Shown: in pieces, positions 18,030 through 26,605 of the stretch
Layout of the letters: the number at the start of each line of letters is the position of its first letter
Numbering within the stretch: position 1 is the first letter of the stretch
Source: Desulfovibrio sp. JY
Lineage (GTDB): Bacteria > Desulfobacterota > Desulfovibrionia > Desulfovibrionales > Desulfovibrionaceae
DNA: 64,000 nt
Assembly (NCBI GenBank): GCA_021730285.1
Contig: CP082962.1
Span: forward strand, 3,543,501 to 3,607,500
Direction of reading: 5' to 3'
Made by a program: the position numbers and the translations under genes
The notes under the pieces: model-generated
Databases searched by the model: none
What the model saw: the letters and a program-made list of their open reading frames with translations, nothing else
Told to the model about the DNA's origin: nothing

Positions 18030-19763
18030 TTATGCCCGGGCCATAAGCGCGTTGACAAGCTTCATGAGGAGTTCCGGCCTGTTGTGCAAGTCGGAATTCT
18101 GCAAGAACACCCGGCGCTGGTGAAACCGGTCTTTGAGGGTTTCCAGATAACGGTCGCGGTTTTCCACGTTCTCGGGATCGTAGGTCGCGGCATAGCCCGG
18201 CAGGAGCCGTTCCACGCTTTCCCTTTCCGGAATCTGGGCGCCGGGGAGCAGGTCCCAGTCGCGCCAGGCAAGCTGGTCGAGGAGCAGGGCGGTTTGCAGG
18301 GTCAGCGAGGTGGCCAGCGGAATCTTGCGCAGGTCCCTGTCCGACGACTTCCAAAAGCCCACGGAATTGAAGGCGTAGCCCACGGCGCCGGCCACGAACA
18401 CGTTCAGGAACGCCTCCACGTCCTTCCACAGCTCATAGACCCGGAAGGGGTTGGCGAAGGGCTCGAAAACGAGCTTTTTGAGTTCGTCCTCGCTGACGTT
18501 CTCGGCCAGGTTGCGCCGGGTCATCAGCGATGCGCCCATGGCCACGGCCAGCCCCCGGTCGGCGAAACGCACCACCGGCGGCAGGCAGGTGTCCTTCATG
18601 AGCCAGACCATGATGTCGGGAAAGGCGCAACGGTTGACGTAGGCCCCGAGCAGGTCGCGGTCGATGAGCGCCCGGCCGTTGGGGTTGCGCACGTCCTGCC
18701 CGAGCGGCAGCACCTTGCCGTCGGATTCGGTGAGGGCCAGGTTCATGGCCGAAATCGTGTAGCGCCAGTCCGGATGCCCCAGCGGCCGGGAGTCGGTCTT
18801 GTCGAACAGCGTGGGCTCCCAGACCCGGCAGACCTTGCCGGCGCAGTCGATCTGGAAGGCGTCGTCGTGGAGCACCACCTTGGAAAAGCCCGCCGGCAGC
18901 GTGCCGCCGTTGTCGTGGGAATTGGTGTGGGACGACTTGCCCGTGCCGGAAAGGCCGAAAAAGGCGATGGAACGCTTGCCCTTGGCCTTGACGTCCGGGT
19001 CCTTGCAGCCGGAAAAGTCCATCTCCTTGATGCCGCCGTGGCAGGCGGCCATGCCGAGCCGCATGCCCGAGGTCCAGGCCAGGGTCAGGGTGCCCTTCTT
19101 GCGTTCGCCGAAATAGCGCATGCCGAGGTTGAAGATGACGTTGGCTTCCTCGTCGACCAGGGCCAGTTGGGCGCCGCCCTCGTTGTGATAGTACGGGTCA
19201 GTCGTGGTCCACTGGTTGAAGCCCACGACCAGGATGTCGGGGATCGGCAGCGCCGGGCTTTTGGCGTAGACCGCGGCCAGCTCTTCGTACGGGGTGAAGT
19301 TGGCCAGCCAGTTGAAGACGTTGACCGCGTCGTCCTCGGTAGTCACGAGGGTGGCCTTGAGCATGAGGTCGGCGTCGAGGCCGAGAATGGCCTCGGCCTT
19401 GATCAGCGGATAGCGCTGCATATCGTAGACGGCCTCGCGCAGGTCCGCCTCCACCTTGCGCCGCTCGGTCGGCTCCATGCGGTTGTAAAAGCGCCTGGCC
19501 TTGGCCGTGCGGCCGACGATGCGGCCGTGGCAGTTGTCGATGACCGTCGCGCCTTCGGGCAGGCCCAGACGCCGGGCCGCCGGGGGATAGATCGGCAGGT
19601 CCGTGTCCATGACGTCATGCTGCTCTCTGGCCAAGGCATAGGCCTCGGCTGCCGTGACCTTGCGCACGCGGCGATCCAGGCAAAGCGTTTGGGCGATGGA
19701 GCGCAGCGGCGGCATCCTGGTCATGTCGTCGCGGTAGTAATCATGACTGGCGCGGCTGGCCAT
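18030..19763 (-). CDS. pckA: Phosphoenolpyruvate carboxykinase (ATP-type family)
   Basis: 577 residues. The kinase-like P-loop GLSGTGKSS lies near residue 270, followed by LHDDAFQID (metal site) and FDKTDSRPLGHPDWRY. These are hallmarks of the ATP-dependent PEPCK family, which interconverts oxaloacetate plus ATP with PEP, CO2 and ADP. It is somewhat longer than the common ~540 residues and has SS rather than TT after the P-loop lysine, so it belongs to a divergent branch. GGAGG precedes the ATG by 5 bases. A GCGTA-N6-TACGC inverted repeat (19788-19803) lies 25 bases upstream. A long open frame on the opposite strand is a shadow. Confidence 0.87.
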   Translation of the reverse strand: MASRASHDYYRDDMTRMPPLRSIAQTLCLDRRVRKVTAAEAYALAREQHDVMDTDLPIYPPAARRLGLPEGATVIDNCHGRIVGRTAKARRFYNRMEPTERRKVEADLREAVYDMQRYPLIKAEAILGLDADLMLKATLVTTEDDAVNVFNWLANFTPYEELAAVYAKSPALPIPDILVVGFNQWTTTDPYYHNEGGAQLALVDEEANVIFNLGMRYFGERKKGTLTLAWTSGMRLGMAACHGGIKEMDFSGCKDPDVKAKGKRSIAFFGLSGTGKSSHTNSHDNGGTLPAGFSKVVLHDDAFQIDCAGKVCRVWEPTLFDKTDSRPLGHPDWRYTISAMNLALTESDGKVLPLGQDVRNPNGRALIDRDLLGAYVNRCAFPDIMVWLMKDTCLPPVVRFADRGLAVAMGASLMTRRNLAENVSEDELKKLVFEPFANPFRVYELWKDVEAFLNVFVAGAVGYAFNSVGFWKSSDRDLRKIPLATSLTLQTALLLDQLAWRDWDLLPGAQIPERESVERLLPGYAATYDPENVENRDRYLETLKDRFHQRRVFLQNSDLHNRPELLMKLVNALMARA

Positions 19764-19839
19764 GAAACCTCCGATGGGAGATGGATTGGCGTATGATCGT
19801 ACGCGGTTGGCTGGGTAGGGTAAACCGTTTTCTGGACAA

Positions 19840-21447
19840 TTAGCTGTGGCGACCGGGGGTGAAACGCTTGGGGTCGATACCGTACTTCTTGACCTTGTAG
19901 TTGACCACCCGGTAGCTCTCGCGCAGGTTGCGCGCGGCCTGGTACATGTTGCCCTTGGCCTTTTTCAGGGCTTCCACCAGCAGCTCGGTCTCGAAATCGG
20001 CCACGGCCTCGCCAAAGGACAGGGACGGTTCCGTGTCCGAGGATTCCCCGGTCTGCAGCGTCGGAGGCAGGTGGTAGGTGCGCAGCACGGCCTCGTCGCA
20101 CAAGGTGGCGGCCCGCTCCATGCAATGGGCCAGCTCGCGGACGTTTCCCGGCCAATGGTACTGGTTGAGCAGATCGATGGCCGGGGTGGAGATGCGGCGC
20201 ACGTTGTTGCCCGTGCGGCGGGAGAATTCCTCCAGAAAGCGCTCGGCCAGGGGCAGGATGTCGCCGGTGCGTTCCCGAAGCGGCGGCACGAAGATCGAGA
20301 AAACGCCCAGGGCGTAATAGAGGTCCTCCAGGAATTCGTTCCTGGCCAGGGCGTCTTCCAGGGAGGTGCGGGTCGCGGCCACCATGCGGGCATCCACGGG
20401 CACCGGCGCGTCGCCGCCGAGCCGTTCCACGAATCCCTCCTGGATGATGCGCAGCACCTGTTTCTGGGCGCTTATGGGCAGTTCATCGATGTCGTCGAGA
20501 AAGACGATGCCGCCGGCCGCCAGCTCGAAAATACCCCGGCGGGAGCGGGTGGCCTTGGAGCGCTCGCCCTTTTGCACGCCGAAAAGCGCCTCCAGCACGG
20601 CTTCCGACGGCTTGTCGCCGCAGGCCAGACGCACGAAGGGACGATGGCGACGGTCGCCCTGGGCGTGCAGGAAGCGAGCCAGGGTTTCCTTGCCCGTACC
20701 TTCCTCGCCGCGCAGGAGCACCGGGTCGCCGGCGTCCGCCGCCTGGGCGATCTGGCGCAACACCAGACGCATGCTTTTGGAGGCGGCCACGGGCGCGATG
20801 CTTTCGCTTTCGACCGACGGCGCCACCGGTTCCGGCTTGGCCTCGGACGCCTGGGGGACGGCCGACGTACGCCGACGGGATCGGGCCAGCTCATCGCTCA
20901 GGCGCAAGGCGCTGTTGCCGATGACCGCGCCGACCACGCTCAGAAATTCCCGCTGGGCTTCCAGAAAGACCATGGGCGCCTTGGGCAGATCGACGCTGAG
21001 CGCCCCGACCACGCCGGTGCGGCTGACCGGCTCGAAGCCCTCGACCTGGCCATCCGGCTCGGGCACGGTCACCGGCACGCAGATGTAGGACAGGCTGGTC
21101 AGCTCCTCGGGAGGGCGGCCCAGGAAGTCCGGGTGGTCCTTGATGTCCTGGAGCACCAGGGCTCGCCTGGAACCGATGACCTGGCCGGTGGACAGCGGGG
21201 CCGGGCCATAGAGATGGTCCAGCCCCTGGTCTTTGCCGTGGGACAGGATGATGCGCGCACCTTCCTGGGGCAGGTCGTGCAGTTCCAGGCAGGCGCGCCG
21301 GTAGCCCAGGGTCTCGACCAGAATGGCCAGGGCGTTTTCGAGTCCCCTGCGCACGGCCCGACCGGGGCCCGTTACGGCCGCGATGCGCGAAAGCGCCCGG
21401 TAGAAGGCCGGACCGGCGCTGTCGAAGGAAGTGAGCGGATCGATCAC
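19840..21447 (-). CDS. NifA/NtrC-type AAA+ transcription regulator lacking the GAFTGA motif
   Basis: 535 residues: a GAF-like sensor (about 15-175), a linker, an AAA+ domain with Walker A GEEGTGKE near 235 and Walker B IVFLDDIDEL near 300, then a Fis-type helix-turn-helix (NMYQAARNLRESYRVVNYKVKKYG). The GAFTGA loop that contacts sigma54 should follow LFG in LFGVQKG; here the next residues are ERSKAT, so the motif is missing. It may bind DNA and ATP without opening sigma54 promoters. The GTG start overlaps the iorB stop (GTGA), so it is the third gene of the ior operon and probably controls aryl- or branched-keto-acid metabolism. Confidence 0.8.
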   Translation of the reverse strand: MIDPLTSFDSAGPAFYRALSRIAAVTGPGRAVRRGLENALAILVETLGYRRACLELHDLPQEGARIILSHGKDQGLDHLYGPAPLSTGQVIGSRRALVLQDIKDHPDFLGRPPEELTSLSYICVPVTVPEPDGQVEGFEPVSRTGVVGALSVDLPKAPMVFLEAQREFLSVVGAVIGNSALRLSDELARSRRRTSAVPQASEAKPEPVAPSVESESIAPVAASKSMRLVLRQIAQAADAGDPVLLRGEEGTGKETLARFLHAQGDRRHRPFVRLACGDKPSEAVLEALFGVQKGERSKATRSRRGIFELAAGGIVFLDDIDELPISAQKQVLRIIQEGFVERLGGDAPVPVDARMVAATRTSLEDALARNEFLEDLYYALGVFSIFVPPLRERTGDILPLAERFLEEFSRRTGNNVRRISTPAIDLLNQYHWPGNVRELAHCMERAATLCDEAVLRTYHLPPTLQTGESSDTEPSLSFGEAVADFETELLVEALKKAKGNMYQAARNLRESYRVVNYKVKKYGIDPKRFTPGRHS

Positions 21448-22046
21448 GCGGCTTGACCTGTGGCGGCGGCCGCAGCCCCAAGCTCGAGAGCCTTGAGGTT
21501 GAGCGGGACGATCTTGGGTTTCAAATATTTCTCCACGGACCGGATCAGGGCGTCGACGCCAAAAGGCAGCGCGCCGCAGGCCGCCGCCGCCGCGATCAGC
21601 ACCATGTTGGCGGCCTTGGCCGTGCCGGCCTGCTCGGCCAGGCTGATGCAGGGCACCATGACCACCCGGGCGGCGAAGCCACGGGCGGTCTCGAGCACGG
21701 CGTCGAGAGGCGGGTAGCATTCCCGGCCCAGGCACACGCCGACCGGCTGGACGGATTCGCTGTTGCCGACCACGACCCCGCCGCGCTTAAGCATCGGCAG
21801 GGCGCGCAGGGTTTCGAGCAGTTCGAAGCCGAGCAGCACGTCGGCCTCGCCCTTGGAAATGACCGGGCTTTTGTAGCCGCCGATCAGGATGGTCGACTCC
21901 ACCACGCCGCCGCGTTGGGCCATGCCGTGGATTTCGCCGGCCGTGACGGGAAGTCCCGCGGCCAGGGCGGTGCGGGCGAGCAGGGTGGTGGCGGTGAGGG
22001 TTCCCTGGCCGCCGACGCCGGTGAGGAAAATGCGCGCGCGGTTCAT
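21444..22046 (-). CDS. iorB: Indolepyruvate:ferredoxin oxidoreductase, beta subunit
   Basis: 200 residues with the gamma-type oxidoreductase domain: ARIFLTGVGGQGTLTATTLLA at the N-terminus, GEIHGMAQRGGVVESTI near residue 40 and a repeated GCALPFG-like helix near the C-terminus. With IorA it oxidatively decarboxylates aryl pyruvates to acyl-CoA, reducing ferredoxin, in degradation of aromatic amino acids or the reverse. Start and stop both overlap the neighbours by 4 bases, so the order iorA-iorB-regulator is one coupled operon. Confidence 0.92.
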   Translation of the reverse strand: MNRARIFLTGVGGQGTLTATTLLARTALAAGLPVTAGEIHGMAQRGGVVESTILIGGYKSPVISKGEADVLLGFELLETLRALPMLKRGGVVVGNSESVQPVGVCLGRECYPPLDAVLETARGFAARVVMVPCISLAEQAGTAKAANMVLIAAAAACGALPFGVDALIRSVEKYLKPKIVPLNLKALELGAAAAATGQAA

Positions 22047-23884
22047 CGGGCCTCCTTCTTGCCGGGCTTGATATCGGCAGAGAGCTGCACGCAGTACATG
22101 CAGCCGTCGCATTGTTCGGCGTTGATGGTGAAAACGCCCTCTACCATGGCAAAGGCCGGGCAGGCCAGAGTGTCGCGCACGGTGAGGCAGGCGGCCGGAT
22201 CGCCGGTCACCCGGGCGGGCGGGGTCTTTTTGGCCTGGCCCACGCGGCGGGCGTGGATGGGGCAGGGATATTCGGCGATGAGCACGCGGGGGCCGGACTG
22301 GCCGGCGAATTCCGTAAGCGCCGCGATGGTCGCCTTGTGGTTGAGCGGGTTGACCTTGACCGGGGTGATGCCGCAGGCCCTGATCAGCGCCGAAAGGTCC
22401 ACCGGATTGGGGTTTTCCCCGAAGATGGTGGTGTCGACGCCTGGGTTTGGCTGGTGGCCGGTCATGGCCGTGGTGCGGTTGTCCAGGATCACGATCAGGA
22501 TGTCGTGGTTGTAGGCCACGGCGTCGATAAGGCCCGTGATGCCGGAATGAAAGAAGGTGGAGTCGCCGATAAAGGCCACCACCGGCTTGCCCGAGGCCCG
22601 GGCGAAACCCGCGCCGGCGGAGATCGACGAGCCCATGCAGAGCAGAAAGTCGGCGGCCCGGAAAGGCGGCAAAAACCCGAGCGTGTAGCAGCCGATGTCC
22701 GAGGAATAGACGGCCTCGTCGCCGAAGACTTCGCGCACGGCGTAGTAGGCGGCCCGGTGGGGGCAGCCGGCGCACAGGTTCGGCGGGCGCTTCGGCAGGT
22801 CGACCGGCACGGACAGGGTTTCGACGGCGGCGGTCTCGCGGCCGAGGGTGGCATTGACCGCGGCGCGCACGTTGACCGTGGCGTATTCGCCAAGGCGCGG
22901 CAGGTGCGGCCCCTTGCCGATAATTTCCACACTGATGCCGCGTTTCTGGGCCAGGGCGCGGATCTCGTTTTCCAGCACCGGCTCCAGTTCCTCGACGATG
23001 ACCACCTTGCGGCATTTGCCCAGGAACTCGGCGATGCGGTTTTCCGGCAGCGGATAGCTCATGCCCAGATCGAGCACGCGCACCGTGCCTTCCAGCCCGT
23101 CTTCCTCCAGCACGTCGGCGAGGTAATTGCGGGCCGCGCCCGAGGCGATGAAGCCGACCTCGCCCGTGCCGCGCTCGGTGTTGTAGGGCGAGGTTTCGGC
23201 CGCCTCGCGCGCCTTTTCCAGGCGTTCGAGCAGGCGCACATGCATGGGCCGGGCCGAGGCGGGCAACGGCACGTACTTGGCCGGATTCTTCGCAAAGAGC
23301 TTTGCGGCCGGCGTGTCCGGCAAGGCGCCGAAGGTCACGGGGCCGCGTACGTGGTTGACGCGGGTGGTGGTGCGCAAAAGCACCGGCGCTTCGAGGCTTC
23401 GGGAAAGGAGCAGGGCGTCGCGGGCCATGTCCTTGCATTCCTGGGCCGTGGCCGGCTCGAAGCAGGGCAGCCCGCCGAGGCGCGCGTAGATGCGGTTGTC
23501 CTGCTCGTTTTGCGAGGAATGGCAGCCCGGGTCGTCGGCCGAAAGCAGGATCAGCCCGCCCGGAGCCGTGACGTAAGCCAGGGTCATGAGCGGGTCGGCC
23601 GCCACGTTGACGCCGACGTGCTTCATGGTCACCAGGGCGGGCAGCCCGGCCAGGGTCGCGCCGCCGGCCACTTCGAGGGCCACTTTCTCGTTGACCGAAT
23701 ACTCGAAGTAGTAGGGGCCGTCCTTGGACAAGCGGAAAAACGTGTCCGGCACCTCGGACGAGGGCGTGCCCGGATAGCAGGTCACGAACCGGACCCCCCC
23801 CTCGAGGGCGCCGCGCGCGATGGCCTCGTTGCCAAGCAGAAGCAGCGTCTCTCCGGCTGCCGCGGTCAATAATTCCTTACCCAC
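22043..23884 (-). CDS. iorA: Indolepyruvate:ferredoxin oxidoreductase, alpha subunit
   Basis: 613 residues. The order is a pyrimidine-binding domain (GNEAIARGALEGGVRFVTCYPGTPSSEV), a transketolase-like middle, and the thiamine-diphosphate domain with GDSTFFHSGITGLIDAVAYN. IorA usually ends in two ferredoxin-like [4Fe-4S] motifs. Here the first keeps only a lone Cys and a CP, while the second has CDGCMYC but no closing CP; in ferredoxin folds these remaining residues pair up, so one cluster is probably present and the other lost. The GTG start is picked because GGAGG lies 7 bases before it. TPP and CoA chemistry as for iorB. Confidence 0.92.
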   Translation of the reverse strand: MGKELLTAAAGETLLLLGNEAIARGALEGGVRFVTCYPGTPSSEVPDTFFRLSKDGPYYFEYSVNEKVALEVAGGATLAGLPALVTMKHVGVNVAADPLMTLAYVTAPGGLILLSADDPGCHSSQNEQDNRIYARLGGLPCFEPATAQECKDMARDALLLSRSLEAPVLLRTTTRVNHVRGPVTFGALPDTPAAKLFAKNPAKYVPLPASARPMHVRLLERLEKAREAAETSPYNTERGTGEVGFIASGAARNYLADVLEEDGLEGTVRVLDLGMSYPLPENRIAEFLGKCRKVVIVEELEPVLENEIRALAQKRGISVEIIGKGPHLPRLGEYATVNVRAAVNATLGRETAAVETLSVPVDLPKRPPNLCAGCPHRAAYYAVREVFGDEAVYSSDIGCYTLGFLPPFRAADFLLCMGSSISAGAGFARASGKPVVAFIGDSTFFHSGITGLIDAVAYNHDILIVILDNRTTAMTGHQPNPGVDTTIFGENPNPVDLSALIRACGITPVKVNPLNHKATIAALTEFAGQSGPRVLIAEYPCPIHARRVGQAKKTPPARVTGDPAACLTVRDTLACPAFAMVEGVFTINAEQCDGCMYCVQLSADIKPGKKEAR

Positions 23885-24004
23885 GTACAAACCTCCGACG
23901 GAAAATGGACGCCGCGTCGGCGTCCTGCCATTCCCGGCGCGCCGGGAAGCGGGTTGCCGCCAAAAGCGGCTTATGTTGCGTCCTCTGAAAACGACGGTCG
24001 TATT

Positions 24005-24046
24005 GAAAAAACGACACCCCAACGCGTTGTCTTAAAACGCGTTGGG
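24005..24046 (-). terminator. Terminator of the TPR protein gene
   Basis: On the minus strand CCCAACGCGTT pairs with AACGCGTTGGG (24018-24046) over a 7-base loop; a T6 run follows 7 bases later (A-run 24006-24011 on plus). Confidence 0.75.
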
Positions 24047-24067
24047 AGTTGTTTCGAGAACGAGGCG

Positions 24068-24730
24068 TCAGCTCTTTTTCTTGGCCGTGCTTTCGGCCTT
24101 GGCCTTGAGTTCGCTGATCTTGGTGTCGATGAAGGCGGCGTTGGTAATGTGACCGCCGGCCTTGAGCCGCTCGAAGGCGGACAGGGCTTTTTGCCACTGC
24201 CCGGCGGCTTCGGCCGTGACGGCCAGCTGCTGGTCAACGGTCATGGTGAAGGCCTTGGGCGCGGTGACGCTCAGGTTTTCGAGCACTTCCACGGCCTTGG
24301 CATCCTGGCCGGACTTGGACAGGGCCGTGGCGTAGCCCAGGGTGGCGACGGTCTTCATGCCGGCCGGGGCGGACTTGGACACGACCTGCCAGGCGGTGGC
24401 CGCCTTGGCGTAGTCGCCCTGATCCTGGGCGGCCTTGGCGATCTCCAGGTTGATGCCGTCGCGGGCGCCGGCCGGGGCGGACTTGGCCAGGGCTTCCAGG
24501 GCCTTTAAGCGCTCGGCGCCGCTTTTGGAGGTGACGATGGCGCCCAGTTCGCTCTCGGCTTTTGCGACCTGGCTTTTCTGATACGTACCGTACAGGGCGT
24601 AGCCGCCGGCGGCGGCGACGATGACGATCACGGCGGTCAGGCATTGCTTCCAGTAGCGGATGGGCATCTCCAGCAAGGAGTTGATGTCGTTGACGGTTTT
24701 ACCGTCTTGCGGCGCAGAAGAATCAGTCAT
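24068..24730 (-). CDS. Membrane-anchored TPR-like protein (YfgM type)
   Basis: 220 residues: about 35 cytoplasmic residues, one membrane helix (QCLTAVIVIVAAAGGYALYG near 35-54), then alpha-helical repeats with Ala/Lys-rich pairs (AKSAPAGARDGINLEIAKAA, ATAWQVVSKSAPAG, EAAGQWQKALSAFERL) like the TPR_21 domain of YfgM, a partner of the Sec translocon and outer-membrane assembly in enterobacteria. The C-terminus is lysine-rich. GGAGG lies 8 bases before the chosen ATG; a longer frame runs to 24841 without a ribosome site. The precise partner here is unknown. Confidence 0.75.
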   Translation of the reverse strand: MTDSSAPQDGKTVNDINSLLEMPIRYWKQCLTAVIVIVAAAGGYALYGTYQKSQVAKAESELGAIVTSKSGAERLKALEALAKSAPAGARDGINLEIAKAAQDQGDYAKAATAWQVVSKSAPAGMKTVATLGYATALSKSGQDAKAVEVLENLSVTAPKAFTMTVDQQLAVTAEAAGQWQKALSAFERLKAGGHITNAAFIDTKISELKAKAESTAKKKS

Positions 24731-24864
24731 GGGAAACGCCTCCGAAGCGCATGGGTTTTCTGAAAAAAGGCGCATCAGATAAGCATAAAGGCGGGCATGT
24801 GTCAAAAGGGGATAGCCGGCGGCGGGGCGCGCGGGGCGCACGCCGGACGGGTGCGAAAAGAGGG

Positions 24865-26382
24865 TCAGGACCGTCCCAGGGCGGCATGGGCCACCCCGAC
24901 CAGCCCGGCGAAGGAGGAGGCATCCTCGATGAGCGTCAGGGACAGGCCGGACACGGACAGATCATGGCCGGCGGCGAATGCGGCGAATCCCTCGGCCATG
25001 GCCGCGAAAACGGGCCGGTCGACCCGGTTGGCCCGCGAGCCCAGAAGGCGCAATGCGGCCAGGGGTGTTTGCCGGGAGACCTCCTCGGCCAGCATGGCCA
25101 GATGCGCGCCGAGGACGCCGTACACCCGGGCTGCGTCGAGGCGGGGGCGGGGATCTTCCCCGAGAAGGGCGTCATGGAAAAAGGGAATCGCCGTCCCGAC
25201 GTCCAGGCCGTATTGCGTCAAGAGCCCCAGATCATGGGCCGCCACGGCCACGCCGTAATGGGAAAGGTAAAACCGTATGGTGGAAAAAAGGCTGCCCTGG
25301 GCCGGGTTGGGGGCATAACGCGTGATGCACCAGCCGTATTCGTGAAATCCCGGTGCGGCGCGGCCCGAGGCGTCGAGGACGTGGACGGCCGGGCAGGCGC
25401 CCAGACGCACCGACAGCACGCCCCCGGCCCGCCTGTCGTCGGTCCCGGACTCCGGCCGGCCATAATGGAAGACGAAAAGGGCTTGCGCCTCTCCGTCGTT
25501 GACCACCGCCACCGGGCGGTCCGGGAGGATGGTCGTGAAGGCCTGGCGCAACGCCGCGTCGGCGTCGCTGATCGCCGCCATGTCGCACCCGGCGAAAAGG
25601 CCGAATTCCGGCACCGGGTACACCGTTCCGGAAATGACCGTGGCCGAGAGGCTTACCCCCACGGCGTCGACGGGCCGCCCTGCCTGTTGCGTCAGGGCCA
25701 GGGCCCCGGAGCAAAGGGATGGAAGCGCCGCGTTCAGGCACAAGTGCTCGCCGGTTTCCCAGGTGGCGCGGCGGGAAAGTCCCTCCACGGCGTAGCCGCC
25801 GGCCCCGTCGCACGTGACCAGGGCCTGGCTCGTCAGGTGTTGGCCGATATTGACGGCCAGGACCGTGCCGGGCCGGATGCCCGGGGGGGCCGGCCGTGGC
25901 CCTTCGGAGACGGCGTCGGCGCGGGCCGGATGCCGACACAGGGCCAGGGCATGCTCCCGGTCGGCGTCTATGCGGAATTCGGCGGCAAAGACCTGCCTGA
26001 CCAGACCGTGCAGGAAAAGCGAGGACATGTCGGAAAAGCAGTCCGCCCCCAGAATGAGCAGGCGTCGCACGGCTTCGGCCAGAGCACTGGCCAGGGCGGC
26101 GTCCTCGGCCAGCAGGCTTACGCGGCAGGCTCCCCGCAGGCACAGGACATTGTTGACCAGGGCGGCGCAGAAGAGCTCGACCAGGGGCTTGTCGGCGTCG
26201 TCGATGGGGTTGGGCAGACGGATGGTCTCGACTACGGGCGGCAGCTTCCCCCTGTCGAAACAGAAGGAGACGTCGGTCGCCTGGGCGGTGTCGAGGCCGG
26301 CGAAGGTCTGGCGCCAGTCGGCCAGATAGGGGGAGATGCCCCGGTCTGGTGGGAAAAGGCGTATGGGCGGCGTGCGGTCCAT
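24865..26382 (-). CDS. Divergent ROK/ASKHA-like protein of unknown function
   Basis: 505 residues, no signal peptide or membrane segment. After ~170 N-terminal residues without a recognisable motif, TVLAVNIGQHLTSQALV aligns with the phosphate-1 loop of ROK sugar kinases (usually DIGGTK), VGVSLSATVISGTVYPVPEF with the VGVSxPGxVD region, and VAVVNDGEAQAL with the catalytic VENDANAAAL. The Asp of the first loop is Asn here and the zinc motif of ROK proteins is absent, so kinase activity is uncertain. AAGGA stands 7 bases before the ATG. A perfect CATGACA/TGTCATG operator-like repeat lies 45 bases upstream. I know no named family that fits. Confidence 0.6.
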   Translation of the reverse strand: MDRTPPIRLFPPDRGISPYLADWRQTFAGLDTAQATDVSFCFDRGKLPPVVETIRLPNPIDDADKPLVELFCAALVNNVLCLRGACRVSLLAEDAALASALAEAVRRLLILGADCFSDMSSLFLHGLVRQVFAAEFRIDADREHALALCRHPARADAVSEGPRPAPPGIRPGTVLAVNIGQHLTSQALVTCDGAGGYAVEGLSRRATWETGEHLCLNAALPSLCSGALALTQQAGRPVDAVGVSLSATVISGTVYPVPEFGLFAGCDMAAISDADAALRQAFTTILPDRPVAVVNDGEAQALFVFHYGRPESGTDDRRAGGVLSVRLGACPAVHVLDASGRAAPGFHEYGWCITRYAPNPAQGSLFSTIRFYLSHYGVAVAAHDLGLLTQYGLDVGTAIPFFHDALLGEDPRPRLDAARVYGVLGAHLAMLAEEVSRQTPLAALRLLGSRANRVDRPVFAAMAEGFAAFAAGHDLSVSGLSLTLIEDASSFAGLVGVAHAALGRS

Positions 26383-26605
26383 GCGGGGTCCTTGCCGGCC
26401 GCGCGGGACAATCCTTACACGCCGGTCATGACAGGAGTGTCATGTCATGTGGGTCTGCGGTTACCGGACAGGCGAAAAAAATAAAGATAGGCCGGCCGGC
26501 GGCGCAGCACGACAGATGCGGCGCTGTCCGCGGCAGGCGGTCCGCTCTCCGGCGCAAAGACCTCGCCGGGAAGACGAAGAGGTCCCCCTCGGGAGGGGAA
26601 GGGGG
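26383..26605. other. Intergenic region between cheV and the ROK-like gene
   Basis: This 223-base gap contains the palindrome at 26427, a weak GACCTC/GAGGTC hairpin at 26559-26584 that might end cheV transcription, and a T-rich tract on the minus strand (26475-26495) that could hold a promoter for the ROK-like gene. No coding frame is convincing. Confidence 0.4.
26427..26444. promoter_or_regulatory. Candidate operator, 7-4-7 perfect inverted repeat
   Basis: CATGACAGGAGTGTCATG is symmetric except for the central GGAG. It lies 45-62 bases before the ROK-like gene, where a repressor or activator site would be expected. It is found once in the window. Confidence 0.5.

Noticed and set aside
17976-19796. 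A 606-codon plus-strand open frame opposite PEP carboxykinase
   Set aside because: Antisense shadow with biased composition and no family resemblance; the minus strand encodes a recognisable enzyme.
19846-21456. A 536-codon plus-strand frame opposite the AAA+ regulator
   Set aside because: Antisense shadow; the minus-strand frame has Walker motifs and a helix-turn-helix.
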